DNA of 51,150 bases from the NCBI RefSeq assembly GCF_030462585.1, contig NZ_JASMRU010000015.1:1-51150 (forward strand), given 5' to 3'. The position numbers and the translations under genes were made by a program. Of the stretch, positions 1 through 7,876 are shown in pieces. The DNA comes from Pseudomonas sp. CAN1 (GTDB lineage Bacteria; Pseudomonadota; Gammaproteobacteria; Pseudomonadales; Pseudomonadaceae). Under the pieces are notes generated by a model. That model saw only the letters and a list, made by a program, of their open reading frames with translations, made no database searches and was not told the origin of the DNA. The number at the start of each line of letters is the position of its first letter. Position 1 is the stretch's first letter.

Positions 1-51
1 GCTGTGAGGCGTTGAGCTAACCGATACTAATTGCCCGTGAGGCTTGACCAT
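1..51 (+). rRNA. 23S rRNA, 3' end (partial)
   Basis: The first ~51 bases match the conserved end of bacterial 23S rRNA, including GAGCTAACCGATACTAAT and GTGAGGCTTGACCAT. The rest of the gene lies outside the window. The following spacer (52-184) contains the arms AATTTGCG (65-72) and CGCAAATT (116-123), which could pair in the precursor. The end is set by analogy with E. coli 23S, so it may be off by a few bases. Confidence 0.93.
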
Positions 52-184
52 ATAACACCCAAACAATTTGCGTGTTGTACGGTGAAGACGTAACGAACCG
101 AAAGTTCGTGTGAACCGCAAATTACCTGTCACATACCCGAATCTGGATGAGCGTGTGCATCTGCCACGAGCGTCCGTAAAGAAT

Positions 185-302
185 TGCTTGACGACCATAG
201 AGCGTTGGAACCACCTGATCCCATCCCGAACTCAGTAGTGAAACGACGCATCGCCGATGGTAGTGTGGAGTTTCTCCATGTGAGAGTAGGTCATCGTCAA
301 GC
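185..302 (+). rRNA. rrf: 5S ribosomal RNA
   Basis: Complete 5S rRNA of about 118 nt. The ends TGCTTGACGACC and GGTCATCGTCAAGC pair as the terminal helix, and the core contains the conserved CCGAACTCAGTAGTGAAACG loop. It follows the 23S end after ~130 nt, the usual 16S-23S-5S order, and is followed directly by a terminator. The exact ends may shift by one or two bases. Confidence 0.96.
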
Positions 303-311
303 TCCTATCCC

Positions 312-348
312 AAGACCCCTGGTCAGCATCGCTGGCCGGGGGTTTTGC
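312..348 (+). terminator. rRNA operon terminator
   Basis: GACCCCTGGTCAGC and GCTGGCCGGGGGT form a GC-rich hairpin with an ATC loop, followed by a short T run. It lies 10 nt past the 5S end and closes the rRNA operon. Confidence 0.85.
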
Positions 349-515
349 TTTTGCGCGCAGAAAAAGCCCGGCATAGTCGATATGGGCTGCCGCACGCAGC
401 AGACCAGACGAGCCAGGCCCGCGTCGGTCTTTCCATGAATTTTGAGGCACCGTCCGGGCACCGGACAGGCGGTTGCGTCGTCTACAATAGCCTCACATTT
501 TCCCTGAGCTTCTAC

Positions 516-1172
516 ATGCCCGACATCGAAGGAGATGCCTTGCGGGATCTGCCTCTGGAAGAGCTGACAGCCTGCCATGAGTGCGACCTGCTGATGCGCC
601 GCGAGCCCGTGCCAACGGGGCATCGTTCGGTCTGCCCGCGTTGCGGGTACGAGCTGGAGATCCATCGCCCGCACATGGTGCGGCGCGCCCTGGCCCTGGT
701 GCTGACGGCGCTGTTCCTCTACATCCCGGCGAACTTCCTGCCGATCATGCATATCACCATCCTCGGTCAGACCAGCATGGACACGGTCTGGAGTGGCGTC
801 GTCGGCCTGTACCATTCGAACATGGCTGGCGTGGCCTTCCTGGTGTTCCTGTGCAGCATGGTGATCCCGCTGGCCAAGTTGCTCTGCCAGTTGTTCGTGC
901 TGCTCTCCATTCGCTACAAGGCGCTCCGCGAGCACGGCATGCTGTTGTTACGCGGCTACCAGCACCTGCGCGAGTGGGGGATGCTCGAGGTGTACCTGAT
1001 GGGAATCCTGGTTTCCATCGTCAAGCTGATCGGCATGGCTGAGCTGCATGTCAGTGTCGGCCTGGCCTGCTTCGTAGGGCTGCTGTTAACCCAGATCTGG
1101 CTGGAGGTCACCATGTCGCACCATCAGGTGTGGGGCGAATTGTCGGGGGAGTTCGAAGATGCGGGCCATTGA
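516..1172 (+). CDS. PqiA/LetA-like membrane protein, first half-size copy
   Basis: This 218-residue inner-membrane protein belongs to the PqiA/LetA family, which works with MCE-domain proteins in moving lipids between the inner and outer membranes. An N-terminal zinc-ribbon (CHECD near residue 20, CPRCG near residue 41) is followed by about four hydrophobic segments. E. coli PqiA and LetA are about twice this size and contain two such modules. Here the modules are two separate genes, this one and the next, which overlaps it by 14 nt. The reading frame is open back to 345, but ATG 516 (MPDIEGD) gives a normal family start; its ribosome site is weak. The gene begins soon after the rRNA terminator. 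Family assignment is secure; substrate is unknown. Confidence 0.88.
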   Translation: MPDIEGDALRDLPLEELTACHECDLLMRREPVPTGHRSVCPRCGYELEIHRPHMVRRALALVLTALFLYIPANFLPIMHITILGQTSMDTVWSGVVGLYHSNMAGVAFLVFLCSMVIPLAKLLCQLFVLLSIRYKALREHGMLLLRGYQHLREWGMLEVYLMGILVSIVKLIGMAELHVSVGLACFVGLLLTQIWLEVTMSHHQVWGELSGEFEDAGH

Positions 1173-1779
1173 TGCGGGTATCGTGGTCTGTGGCGAATGC
1201 CACCAGCTCAACCGCCGTGAAGCGGACGACGAGACCCATTGCAGCCGTTGCGGCGCAGTGGTCCATGAGCGTCGTCCCAACAGTATTACCCGCACCTGGG
1301 CGCTGCTGATCACCGCTGCGGTTCTCTACATTCCGGCGAACCTGTTGCCGATCATGACGGTGAACTTCCTCGGCAACGGCATGCCCGCGACGATCATGGA
1401 AGGGGTTGTCGAGCTGATCAACGCCGACATGTTGCCCATTGCCGCGGTGGTTTTCCTCGCCAGCATTCTGGTGCCAACCTTCAAGCTGATCGGTATCGCG
1501 CTACTACTCTATTCGGTGCAGCGGCGTCAGCCACTCTCTGCGCTGCAACGGAACGTGATGTATCGCTTCATCGAGTGGATCGGCCGCTGGTCGATGCTCG
1601 ACATCTTCGTCATCGCCATCCTGGTGACGCTGGTGAACTTCGGCAACCTGGCGAGTATCGAGGCAAACCTCGGTGCTGCCGCCTTCGCCTGCGTGGTGGT
1701 ACTCACCATGCTTGCGGCAGTAACTTTCGATCCCCGGCTGATCTGGGATAACACGGACGCGGAAAACGACGATGAGTGA
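1159..1779 (+). CDS. PqiA/LetA-like membrane protein, second half-size copy
   Basis: A 206-residue second module of the PqiA/LetA type. It has its own zinc-ribbon (CGECH near residue 12, CSRCG near residue 30) and hydrophobic segments with the family pattern LYIPANLLPIM, nearly repeated in the first copy (LYIPANFLPIM). A GGGGGAG ribosome site lies just before ATG 1159. It overlaps the upstream copy by 14 nt and the downstream MCE gene by 8 nt, so the three genes are probably translated together. The two halves presumably assemble into the equivalent of one full-length LetA/PqiA; that is inference. Confidence 0.88.
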   Translation: MRAIDAGIVVCGECHQLNRREADDETHCSRCGAVVHERRPNSITRTWALLITAAVLYIPANLLPIMTVNFLGNGMPATIMEGVVELINADMLPIAAVVFLASILVPTFKLIGIALLLYSVQRRQPLSALQRNVMYRFIEWIGRWSMLDIFVIAILVTLVNFGNLASIEANLGAAAFACVVVLTMLAAVTFDPRLIWDNTDAENDDE

Positions 1780-4072
1780 TCTTCCCAAACCGAAGATGCG
1801 CAAGACCACCAACTGGTCGGCTATCTGGATCCTGCCGCTGATCGCCCTGGCGATCGGTGCATGGCTGGCCTGGCGGGCCTACGACCAGGCGGGGATCATG
1901 ATCACCATCCAGTTCGAGAGTGGCGAGGGCATCCAGGCCAACAAGACCGAAGTGGTGTTCAAGGGCATCGGCGTGGGCAAGGTCGTCGACCTGCATGTGA
2001 ACAAGCCCGACATGGGTGTCACTGCCGTGGTCGAGATGCGCAAGGAGGCCGCGGGCTACCTGAGCAAGGACACTCGCTTCTGGCTGGTCAAGCCGCGAGT
2101 GTCGATCGCCGGTGTGACAGGCCTGGAAACGCTGGTATCGGGTAACTACATCGCCGTCGACCCGGTGAAGGGCGAGCAGAACAACGAGTTCACCGCGCTG
2201 AAGGAGCCACCACCGCTGTCCGACAGTCTGCCAGGCCTGCACCTGACGTTGAAGGCCGATCGCCTCGGCTCGCTGGAGCAGGGCAGCCCTATCTACTATC
2301 GACAGATCCAGGTCGGCCAGGTGAAGAGTTATCAGCTCGCCGGCGACCAGAAGACCATCGAGGTGAAGGTCCATATCGAGCCGGCCTACGCCAACCTGGT
2401 GCGCAAGCACACACGATTCTGGAACGCCAGCGGTATCACCCTGTCCGGCAGCCTCAGTGGCCTGAAGCTGCGTACCGAGTCCCTGGCCAGCATCGCGGCC
2501 GGCGGTATTGCCTTCTCCACGCCGGATAACTACCCGGACAGCCCGCCCACCGATCCGACCAAGCCGTTCCGCCTCTATGAGGACTTCGATGCTGCCCAGG
2601 CCGGGCTGAGCGTCAAGGTGAAGGTCAGCGACGTCAGTGGCCTCACTCCTGGCAGCACGCCGGTGATGTACAACGGCGTGCAGGTCGGTACGGTGAAAAG
2701 CATCGACATGGACAAGGACTTCAATGGCGCCACCGCCACCCTGTCGATGGACCCGCGCACCGAGGAGTTCCTCAACAGCAAGACCGAGTTCTGGATGGTC
2801 AAGCCGAGCATCTCGCTGGCCGGTATCACGGGGCTGGAAGCGCTGGTGAAGGGCAACTACCTGAATGTGCGCTTTGCCAGTGGCGGCGATCCAACCCGCG
2901 ACTTCGTCATCCGGCCCAAGGCGCCGCCGCTGAACCTCGACGCCCCCGGTCTGCACCTGGTGCTGACCACCAACCAGCTCGGCTCGCTGGAGGTCGGCAC
3001 ACCGATTCTCTATCGCCAGATGAAGGTCGGCAGCGTGCAGAGCTACCAGCTGTCCCGGCGTGATCCGTCGCGGCTGATCATCGGCGTCCACATCGAGCCC
3101 GAGTACGCCAACCTGGTGAACACCTCGACGCGCTTCTGGAACATCAGCGGCATCACGGTCAGCGGCGGCCTGGACGGCATCAAGTTGAAGAGCGAATCGC
3201 TGCAGACGCTGATCGCCGGCGGCATCGCCTTCGATACGCCTGATCCCAAGGCTGCACCCGTGACCAAGGTGCGTCGCTTCGCGCTGTTCGAGAGCGAGGA
3301 GAGCGCCCACGCCAAGGGCCAGATGATCGAACTGCGGGCCGACACCGCCGATGGCCTCAAGGAAGGCACCGTGCTGCGCTACAAGGGCCTGGAGGTCGGC
3401 CGCGTCGAGCAGGTCGAGCTGAGCAAGGACCTCAATACCGTGCAACTGAAGGCCCGCCTGACCCGCGCCGCGGACCGCATCGCGCGCCAGGGCACGCGTT
3501 TCTGGGTGGTTGGGCCGCAGGTCGGCCTGTCCGGCGTTACCAATCTGGGCACCATCGTCAGCGGCCAGTACATCGAGGTGTTGCCGGCCGAGAAGCCGGG
3601 ACAGGCACAGGCCTCGTTCAGCCTGCTGGACAGCGAACCCAATCGCCTGCTGGATGCCAGCGGGCTGCGCCTGACCCTCAGCGCCGCCCGCCGTGGTTCG
3701 CTGAAGCCGGGCGTACCGGTGACTTACCGCGAGGTACAGGTGGGCAAGGTGACGTCCTTCGAGCTGGGCGAGACCGGTGACCGGGTGCTGATCCATGTGC
3801 TGATCGAGCCACGCTACGCGCCGCTGGTGCGCACCGGGAGCCGCTTCTGGAACACCAGCGGTTTCGGTGTGGACGCCGGCCTCTTCAAGGGAGTGAAGGT
3901 GCGTACCGAGTCGATGGAGACCATCCTGGCCGGCGGTGTGGCCTTCGCCACGCCGAACAATGCCGAGATGGGCACTGCTGCCAAGCAGGGGCAGACCTTT
4001 GCGCTGTTCGACGAGGCCAACGACGAGTGGCTGGACTGGGCGCCGAAGATCCCGCTGGGCAAAGCGCAGTAA
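1772..4072 (+). CDS. PqiB/LetB-like protein with six MCE domains
   Basis: A 766-residue periplasm-spanning MCE (MlaD-type) protein, expected to form a stacked hexameric tube for lipid passage between the membranes. One N-terminal membrane anchor (about residues 15-37) is followed by six MCE domains, near 41-130, 153-250, 277-368, 391-490, 514-605 and 629-730. They alternate between two types: odd ones carry FW.V.P followed by a G.NY/G.QY element, even ones carry FWN.SG followed by an AGG.AF element. The protein is therefore three copies of a two-domain unit with a period of about 237 residues. E. coli PqiB has three MCE domains and LetB seven, so this is an intermediate form. No pqiC-like lipoprotein gene follows. 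Confidence 0.9.
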   Translation: MSDLPKPKMRKTTNWSAIWILPLIALAIGAWLAWRAYDQAGIMITIQFESGEGIQANKTEVVFKGIGVGKVVDLHVNKPDMGVTAVVEMRKEAAGYLSKDTRFWLVKPRVSIAGVTGLETLVSGNYIAVDPVKGEQNNEFTALKEPPPLSDSLPGLHLTLKADRLGSLEQGSPIYYRQIQVGQVKSYQLAGDQKTIEVKVHIEPAYANLVRKHTRFWNASGITLSGSLSGLKLRTESLASIAAGGIAFSTPDNYPDSPPTDPTKPFRLYEDFDAAQAGLSVKVKVSDVSGLTPGSTPVMYNGVQVGTVKSIDMDKDFNGATATLSMDPRTEEFLNSKTEFWMVKPSISLAGITGLEALVKGNYLNVRFASGGDPTRDFVIRPKAPPLNLDAPGLHLVLTTNQLGSLEVGTPILYRQMKVGSVQSYQLSRRDPSRLIIGVHIEPEYANLVNTSTRFWNISGITVSGGLDGIKLKSESLQTLIAGGIAFDTPDPKAAPVTKVRRFALFESEESAHAKGQMIELRADTADGLKEGTVLRYKGLEVGRVEQVELSKDLNTVQLKARLTRAADRIARQGTRFWVVGPQVGLSGVTNLGTIVSGQYIEVLPAEKPGQAQASFSLLDSEPNRLLDASGLRLTLSAARRGSLKPGVPVTYREVQVGKVTSFELGETGDRVLIHVLIEPRYAPLVRTGSRFWNTSGFGVDAGLFKGVKVRTESMETILAGGVAFATPNNAEMGTAAKQGQTFALFDEANDEWLDWAPKIPLGKAQ

Positions 4073-4085
4073 GATAGCGCTGAAA

Positions 4086-4118
4086 TGAAAAAGGGCCGCG
4101 ATTGCGGCCCTTTTTTAT
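4086..4118 (+). terminator. Terminator of the PqiAB-like operon
   Basis: AAAAAGGGCCGC and GCGGCCCTTTTTT form a strong hairpin with loop GATT and a T run, starting about 14 nt after the stop codon at 4072. The flanking A and T runs let it work in both directions. Confidence 0.9.
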
Positions 4119-4143
4119 TGGCGGATGCTGCGATGAGCCGCCT

Positions 4144-4220
4144 GTAGGAGCGAGCTTGCTCGCGAACCGCGTGGCACCGAACCCTGAGCGAAGTCCGTTC
4201 GCGAGCAAGCTCGCTCCTAC
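4144..4220. repeat. REP-like inverted pair (GTAGGAGCGAGC family)
   Basis: GTAGGAGCGAGCTTGCTCGC at the left end is repeated as its reverse complement at the right end, with about 30 nt between them. The same element recurs near 15.2, 34.0, 34.2, 41.3, 44.1 and 44.4 kb. It lies between the convergent pqiB-like and mksB genes. Confidence 0.85.
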
Positions 4221-4233
4221 GAAGAGCCCACAT

Positions 4234-4263
4234 GAAAAAGCCCCGCAGTGCGGGGCTTTTTCG
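4234..4263 (-). terminator. Terminator of mksFEB
   Basis: AAAAAGCCCCGCA and TGCGGGGCTTTTT form a hairpin with flanking A and T runs, 18 nt beyond the mksB stop on the minus strand. It could also back up the terminator for the convergent pqi operon. Confidence 0.88.
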
Positions 4264-4280
4264 TCAACGCTGCAAAAGCA

Positions 4281-7115
4281 TCACGCCGGCTCGGCGCTGG
4301 CTTCCACGTCGTTGTGTGCGGCTTTCTCCGTGTCGCGACGGCGGATGTACTTCCAGTCCGCCTCGTCGATGTAGATGCCGTTGGGGCCACTGCCGCCTTC
4401 CAGGTCGATGGCCACCTGGGCCGAGACCTGCGGCTTCACGCTCGCCAGGATCGGTACGAAGCCCAGCTGCAGGCTGGTCTCCAGCAGTGCCGACTGGTTG
4501 CGTTCGTCGATGTCCGCCGCCTCGTCGAGGTAGTAGGGCAGGCGGATGCGGCCGGCCTGTTCGCGGTCCATCAGGTGCAGCAACAGGTACATGTTGGTCA
4601 GCGCCTTGATGGTCATGGTGGTGCCGTTGGATGCCGCACCGTCGATGTCGGTGTGCATGATCGGCTGGCCGCCCATCTTGGTGATCTCGAACGCCAGCTC
4701 GAACAGGTCCTTCAGGCCCAGCTGGTTGTTGTTCGCCGCCACCAGGCGTGACAGGTAGTCCTTGGCTTCCTCGTTCTTCGCATCCTGCTCGGCGCTCTGG
4801 GTCAGGTCGAACACCGAAAGGTTCTCGCCTTCTTCGTACTGGCCGGCGCTGTGGATGATCTGGTCGATGTGCTTGAGCGCGTCCTTGTTCGGCGCCAGCA
4901 CGATGCGGAAGCTCTGCAGGTTGGAGACCTGGCGCTTGTTGATCTCGCGGTTGAACAGCGCCAGCTGGTGTTCCAGGTTGTCGTAGTCGCTGCGGATGTT
5001 GCGCAGGGTACGGGCGATGTCGGTGACGGCGGCACGGCGCGCCTTGGCCAGGGTCATGGCTTCGTCGGTGCGGTGCGCGTAGGCGTTGATCAGCAGTTGC
5101 AGGCGACGCTCGGGATCATCCTCGCTGTCGAACTTGGCCACGCCCTTGAGGCGCACCTGGGCGTACAGCGCCTCGATCTGGCCGTCCACGCGTTGCAACG
5201 ACTGCCAGGTGTCCTGGTAGTCGTTTAGCAGCGGCAGCAGGTTGTCCATGGAGTCGTCGACCGGGTCCATGAACGGGATGCCGAAGGGCAGGTTGGCCGG
5301 CAGCAACTGGCGGCGGCGCAGGGCGTCGTCGAGGGTGCGCTGCTTGGCTTCCATGTCGGCCAGCTGGCGGCCGATCAGCTGCAGCTTGGCGGAGAGCTGC
5401 TGGACGCGTTCGGTGAAGGCGTCGGCGGAGCGCTTGAGTTCGTCCTGGGTGGCTTCCAGCTGGGCGAGCTGCTCCAGCTTGGCCGGCTCCTCGGCGTTGA
5501 GGGTCTGGCTGCGGCGGAAGTCTTCCAGCGCCTTCTGCGCGTCGAGTACGTCCTGGTAGAACTTGTCCGCCTGCGCCTTGCTGGCGTTGCGGTCGGCGGC
5601 CACGGCCTGCTGGGTCTTGAGCTGCTTGAGCTCCTTCTCCAGGCGCTCCTTCTGGTCGCGCAGGGCGGCGCGGTCGGCCAGGGCCTGCAGTGCCGGCGGC
5701 TCGATGGTGGAGAGGTCGATGGTCAGGCCGGGTACTTCGAAGCGCTCGCCCTTGAAGGCATCGAGAATCTTCTCGACGCTGCCGACCCACTGGCCGGCCT
5801 CGTCCAGGTCGACGCCCTTGTCGCCCAGCGGCAGGCTGAACAGCGCGCCGTTGAACAGGCGCATCAGGCGCTCGACGTCCTGCTGGGAGAACTCCTCGCG
5901 CAGGCGGGCGTAGCTGTTGTTGTCGGCGTGTTCGAGCTGCTGGCGAACGCCTTTCACGCGCTTCTCCAGGTCACGCATGCGTTCTTCCAGGTCCTCGCTG
6001 GAGAACTGCCGGGAGTGCGCCAGGGCGCCGGCCAGTTCGTCGTGGGCGTCCTTGGCGGCGAGCAGTTGCTGCTCAAGCACCTTGACGTCCTCGACCAGCG
6101 CGAAGCGGTTCTTCAACACGGCCAGTTCGCCCATCCAGCGCTGGATTTCGCTGATCTCGCGCTCCAGGCGCATCAGCTCGGCGGTGCTGCCGCGCTGCTC
6201 GTTCTGCAGGCCGTCCTGCTCGCGGCGGTAGTGCTCGGCCTGGATGACCAGCTCTTCCTTGCGCGCGCCGGAATAGTCTTCCCAGGTGCCCAGCAGGTTA
6301 TCCAGCAGCGGCGAGAGGCGGTGCATCTTGCCGCGCAGCAGTTCGCGCTGCTGCACGCCATTGGCCAGGGCTTCGACCAGTGGGCCGGCGGCGACCAGGG
6401 CCTGGTAATCACCCTCCATGCGACGCACGTCGCGGAAGGCTTCCTCGCAGGCGGCGATGTAGTCGACGCTGCCCGAGCGCAGGCTGTGTTCGAAGGCATC
6501 GAGGAACAGCTGCTTGAGCTTGGCAGCGGTGATCTCGCGCATGTGCAGCAGGTTGATGAACAGCGAGCGGAAGGTCTTCAGGCTTTGTTCGCTGGTGGAG
6601 CGCAGCGGGATCAGGGTCAGGTCCAGCGGGATCGAGGTGTGGCCGCCAACCAGCAGGCGACGCAGCTCGTCGGGCTTGAGCTCGTAGGACTTGATGCCTT
6701 CGCGCTCCAGGTTCGCGTACAGCTCGCGCAGGCGCAGGCAGGTGCCGTTCTTCTGGTAGTGCTCCAGGTCCAGTTCGCCCTGGTAGGCGAAGAACTGGTG
6801 GCCGAAGCCGCCACCCGGACCGCGGCCGCCGACGCCGATAACATGGCGGCCGTTGGGCAGGTCCAGCTCGACCAGGATGTAGCTGGTATCGGTGGCGAAG
6901 TAGAACTTGCGCGAGGCTTCCAGGCTGTACTTGCCGAAGCTCATGTCGGACATGCGCGCGAGGATCGGGAACTGCAGCGCGTTGATCGACGCCGACTTGC
7001 CGAGGTTGTTCGCGCCGTATACCGACAGCGGCTGTTCCAGCGGGAAGATACCGAGGCTGTAGCCGGCGGTATTGAGCAGGGCGAAGCGGCGGATGCCGTA
7101 GCGTTCCTGGGTCAT
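4281..7115 (-). CDS. mksB: MksB, SMC-like ATPase of the MksBEF condensin
   Basis: This 944-residue MukB/SMC-like ATPase is the motor of the MksBEF condensin, which folds and helps segregate the chromosome. Walker A is GANNLGKS (residues 34-41). Two long glutamine/glutamate-rich coiled-coil stretches follow, and near the C terminus are a signature-like segment (SNGTTM) and Walker B (LPYYLDEAADID). It is shorter than MukB (about 1480), as is usual for MksB. The start overlaps the mksE stop by 4 nt, giving the order mksF-mksE-mksB. No mksG (toprim-like nuclease subunit) follows; the next feature is a terminator and then the convergent pqi operon. This points to the chromosome-organising form rather than the anti-plasmid Wadjet form. 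Confidence 0.93.
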   Translation of the reverse strand: MTQERYGIRRFALLNTAGYSLGIFPLEQPLSVYGANNLGKSASINALQFPILARMSDMSFGKYSLEASRKFYFATDTSYILVELDLPNGRHVIGVGGRGPGGGFGHQFFAYQGELDLEHYQKNGTCLRLRELYANLEREGIKSYELKPDELRRLLVGGHTSIPLDLTLIPLRSTSEQSLKTFRSLFINLLHMREITAAKLKQLFLDAFEHSLRSGSVDYIAACEEAFRDVRRMEGDYQALVAAGPLVEALANGVQQRELLRGKMHRLSPLLDNLLGTWEDYSGARKEELVIQAEHYRREQDGLQNEQRGSTAELMRLEREISEIQRWMGELAVLKNRFALVEDVKVLEQQLLAAKDAHDELAGALAHSRQFSSEDLEERMRDLEKRVKGVRQQLEHADNNSYARLREEFSQQDVERLMRLFNGALFSLPLGDKGVDLDEAGQWVGSVEKILDAFKGERFEVPGLTIDLSTIEPPALQALADRAALRDQKERLEKELKQLKTQQAVAADRNASKAQADKFYQDVLDAQKALEDFRRSQTLNAEEPAKLEQLAQLEATQDELKRSADAFTERVQQLSAKLQLIGRQLADMEAKQRTLDDALRRRQLLPANLPFGIPFMDPVDDSMDNLLPLLNDYQDTWQSLQRVDGQIEALYAQVRLKGVAKFDSEDDPERRLQLLINAYAHRTDEAMTLAKARRAAVTDIARTLRNIRSDYDNLEHQLALFNREINKRQVSNLQSFRIVLAPNKDALKHIDQIIHSAGQYEEGENLSVFDLTQSAEQDAKNEEAKDYLSRLVAANNNQLGLKDLFELAFEITKMGGQPIMHTDIDGAASNGTTMTIKALTNMYLLLHLMDREQAGRIRLPYYLDEAADIDERNQSALLETSLQLGFVPILASVKPQVSAQVAIDLEGGSGPNGIYIDEADWKYIRRRDTEKAAHNDVEASAEPA

Positions 7116-7876
7116 GCCTGGGCCTCCTGTTCTTCGGCGATGGCGCGGGCGAGGGCGTCTTCTTCGCTCTCTTCTTCGGCAATTTCAGCTTGCGCAGGGG
7201 CGGCTGGCTCGTCGATGACCACGATGGCGTCTTCGCTTTCGGCGGCTGGCTCGTCCGCATAGGACTCGAGGATCACCACCGGCTCGTCGTCTTCTTCCAT
7301 CAGCACCGGTGCGCTGAACTGCATTTCGCCGGCGTGCAGGTTGGCGGCCAGGTCGCGGTCCTGCTGGACCGACAGGCAGACGTCGAGGAAGCGGTGGATC
7401 GGCGGCAGGAAGCGGTACACGCCGTTATCCTCGGCGGCGAAGCCGAGCTGGGTGAGGCGGCGCATGACCTTCTCTTCCAGTTCTTCCTGGGTGGTCACTT
7501 CGGCCTGCAGGAACAGGTCGCGATACTTCTCCAGCAGCGGCGGCAGCTCGTCGCGGCCGATGCTGCCGCCGTCGAGGACGGCCAGCGGGTCGCGGCCCTG
7601 GTCGGCGAGGTGCTCGACGAGGATGAAGGTGAACAGCGCCAGGCGCTGGGCGGTCTTGTTCACCTGCGCGCCGACCTGCTCGGGGACGAAGTAGTAGAAG
7701 CCGCGGGTATCGCAGACCAGTTCGTAGCCCAGGCTGCGGAACAGCGCGCGGTAGGCGTCCTGCTGGTTGGACAGTTGGCTGTACAGCTCGGGGTCGCGGC
7801 GGCTGACGTGGAAGCCCTTGAACAGCTCGCGGAATATCGGCGCGAGCTGGGTCATTTCGGTGAGATTAATCTGCAT
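7112..7876 (-). CDS. mksE: MksE, condensin accessory subunit
   Basis: A 254-residue protein matching MksE, the winged-helix subunit that binds the kleisin MksF in the MksBEF complex. It starts MQINLTEMTQLAPIF and has a compact helical body through about residue 185. The last ~60 residues are strongly acidic (runs such as EEDDEP and EEESEEDA) and look disordered. It overlaps mksB by 4 nt and mksF by 11 nt, so the three are tightly coupled. Assignment rests on sequence feel plus the invariant F-E-B gene order. Confidence 0.9.
   Translation of the reverse strand: MQINLTEMTQLAPIFRELFKGFHVSRRDPELYSQLSNQQDAYRALFRSLGYELVCDTRGFYYFVPEQVGAQVNKTAQRLALFTFILVEHLADQGRDPLAVLDGGSIGRDELPPLLEKYRDLFLQAEVTTQEELEEKVMRRLTQLGFAAEDNGVYRFLPPIHRFLDVCLSVQQDRDLAANLHAGEMQFSAPVLMEEDDEPVVILESYADEPAAESEDAIVVIDEPAAPAQAEIAEEESEEDALARAIAEEQEAQA

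Noticed and set aside
1703..3796. Long open frame (697 codons) antisense to the MCE gene
   Set aside because: It mirrors a strongly supported gene and is an effect of high GC; the product is Gln/His/Asp/Leu-rich with no domain.
7780..7785. Single TGTACA hexamers inside genes (also near 2667, 21691, 27739, 44716, 46870, 47293)
   Set aside because: Each is alone, lies in coding sequence and has no partner at 12-13 nt, so none is called an operator.
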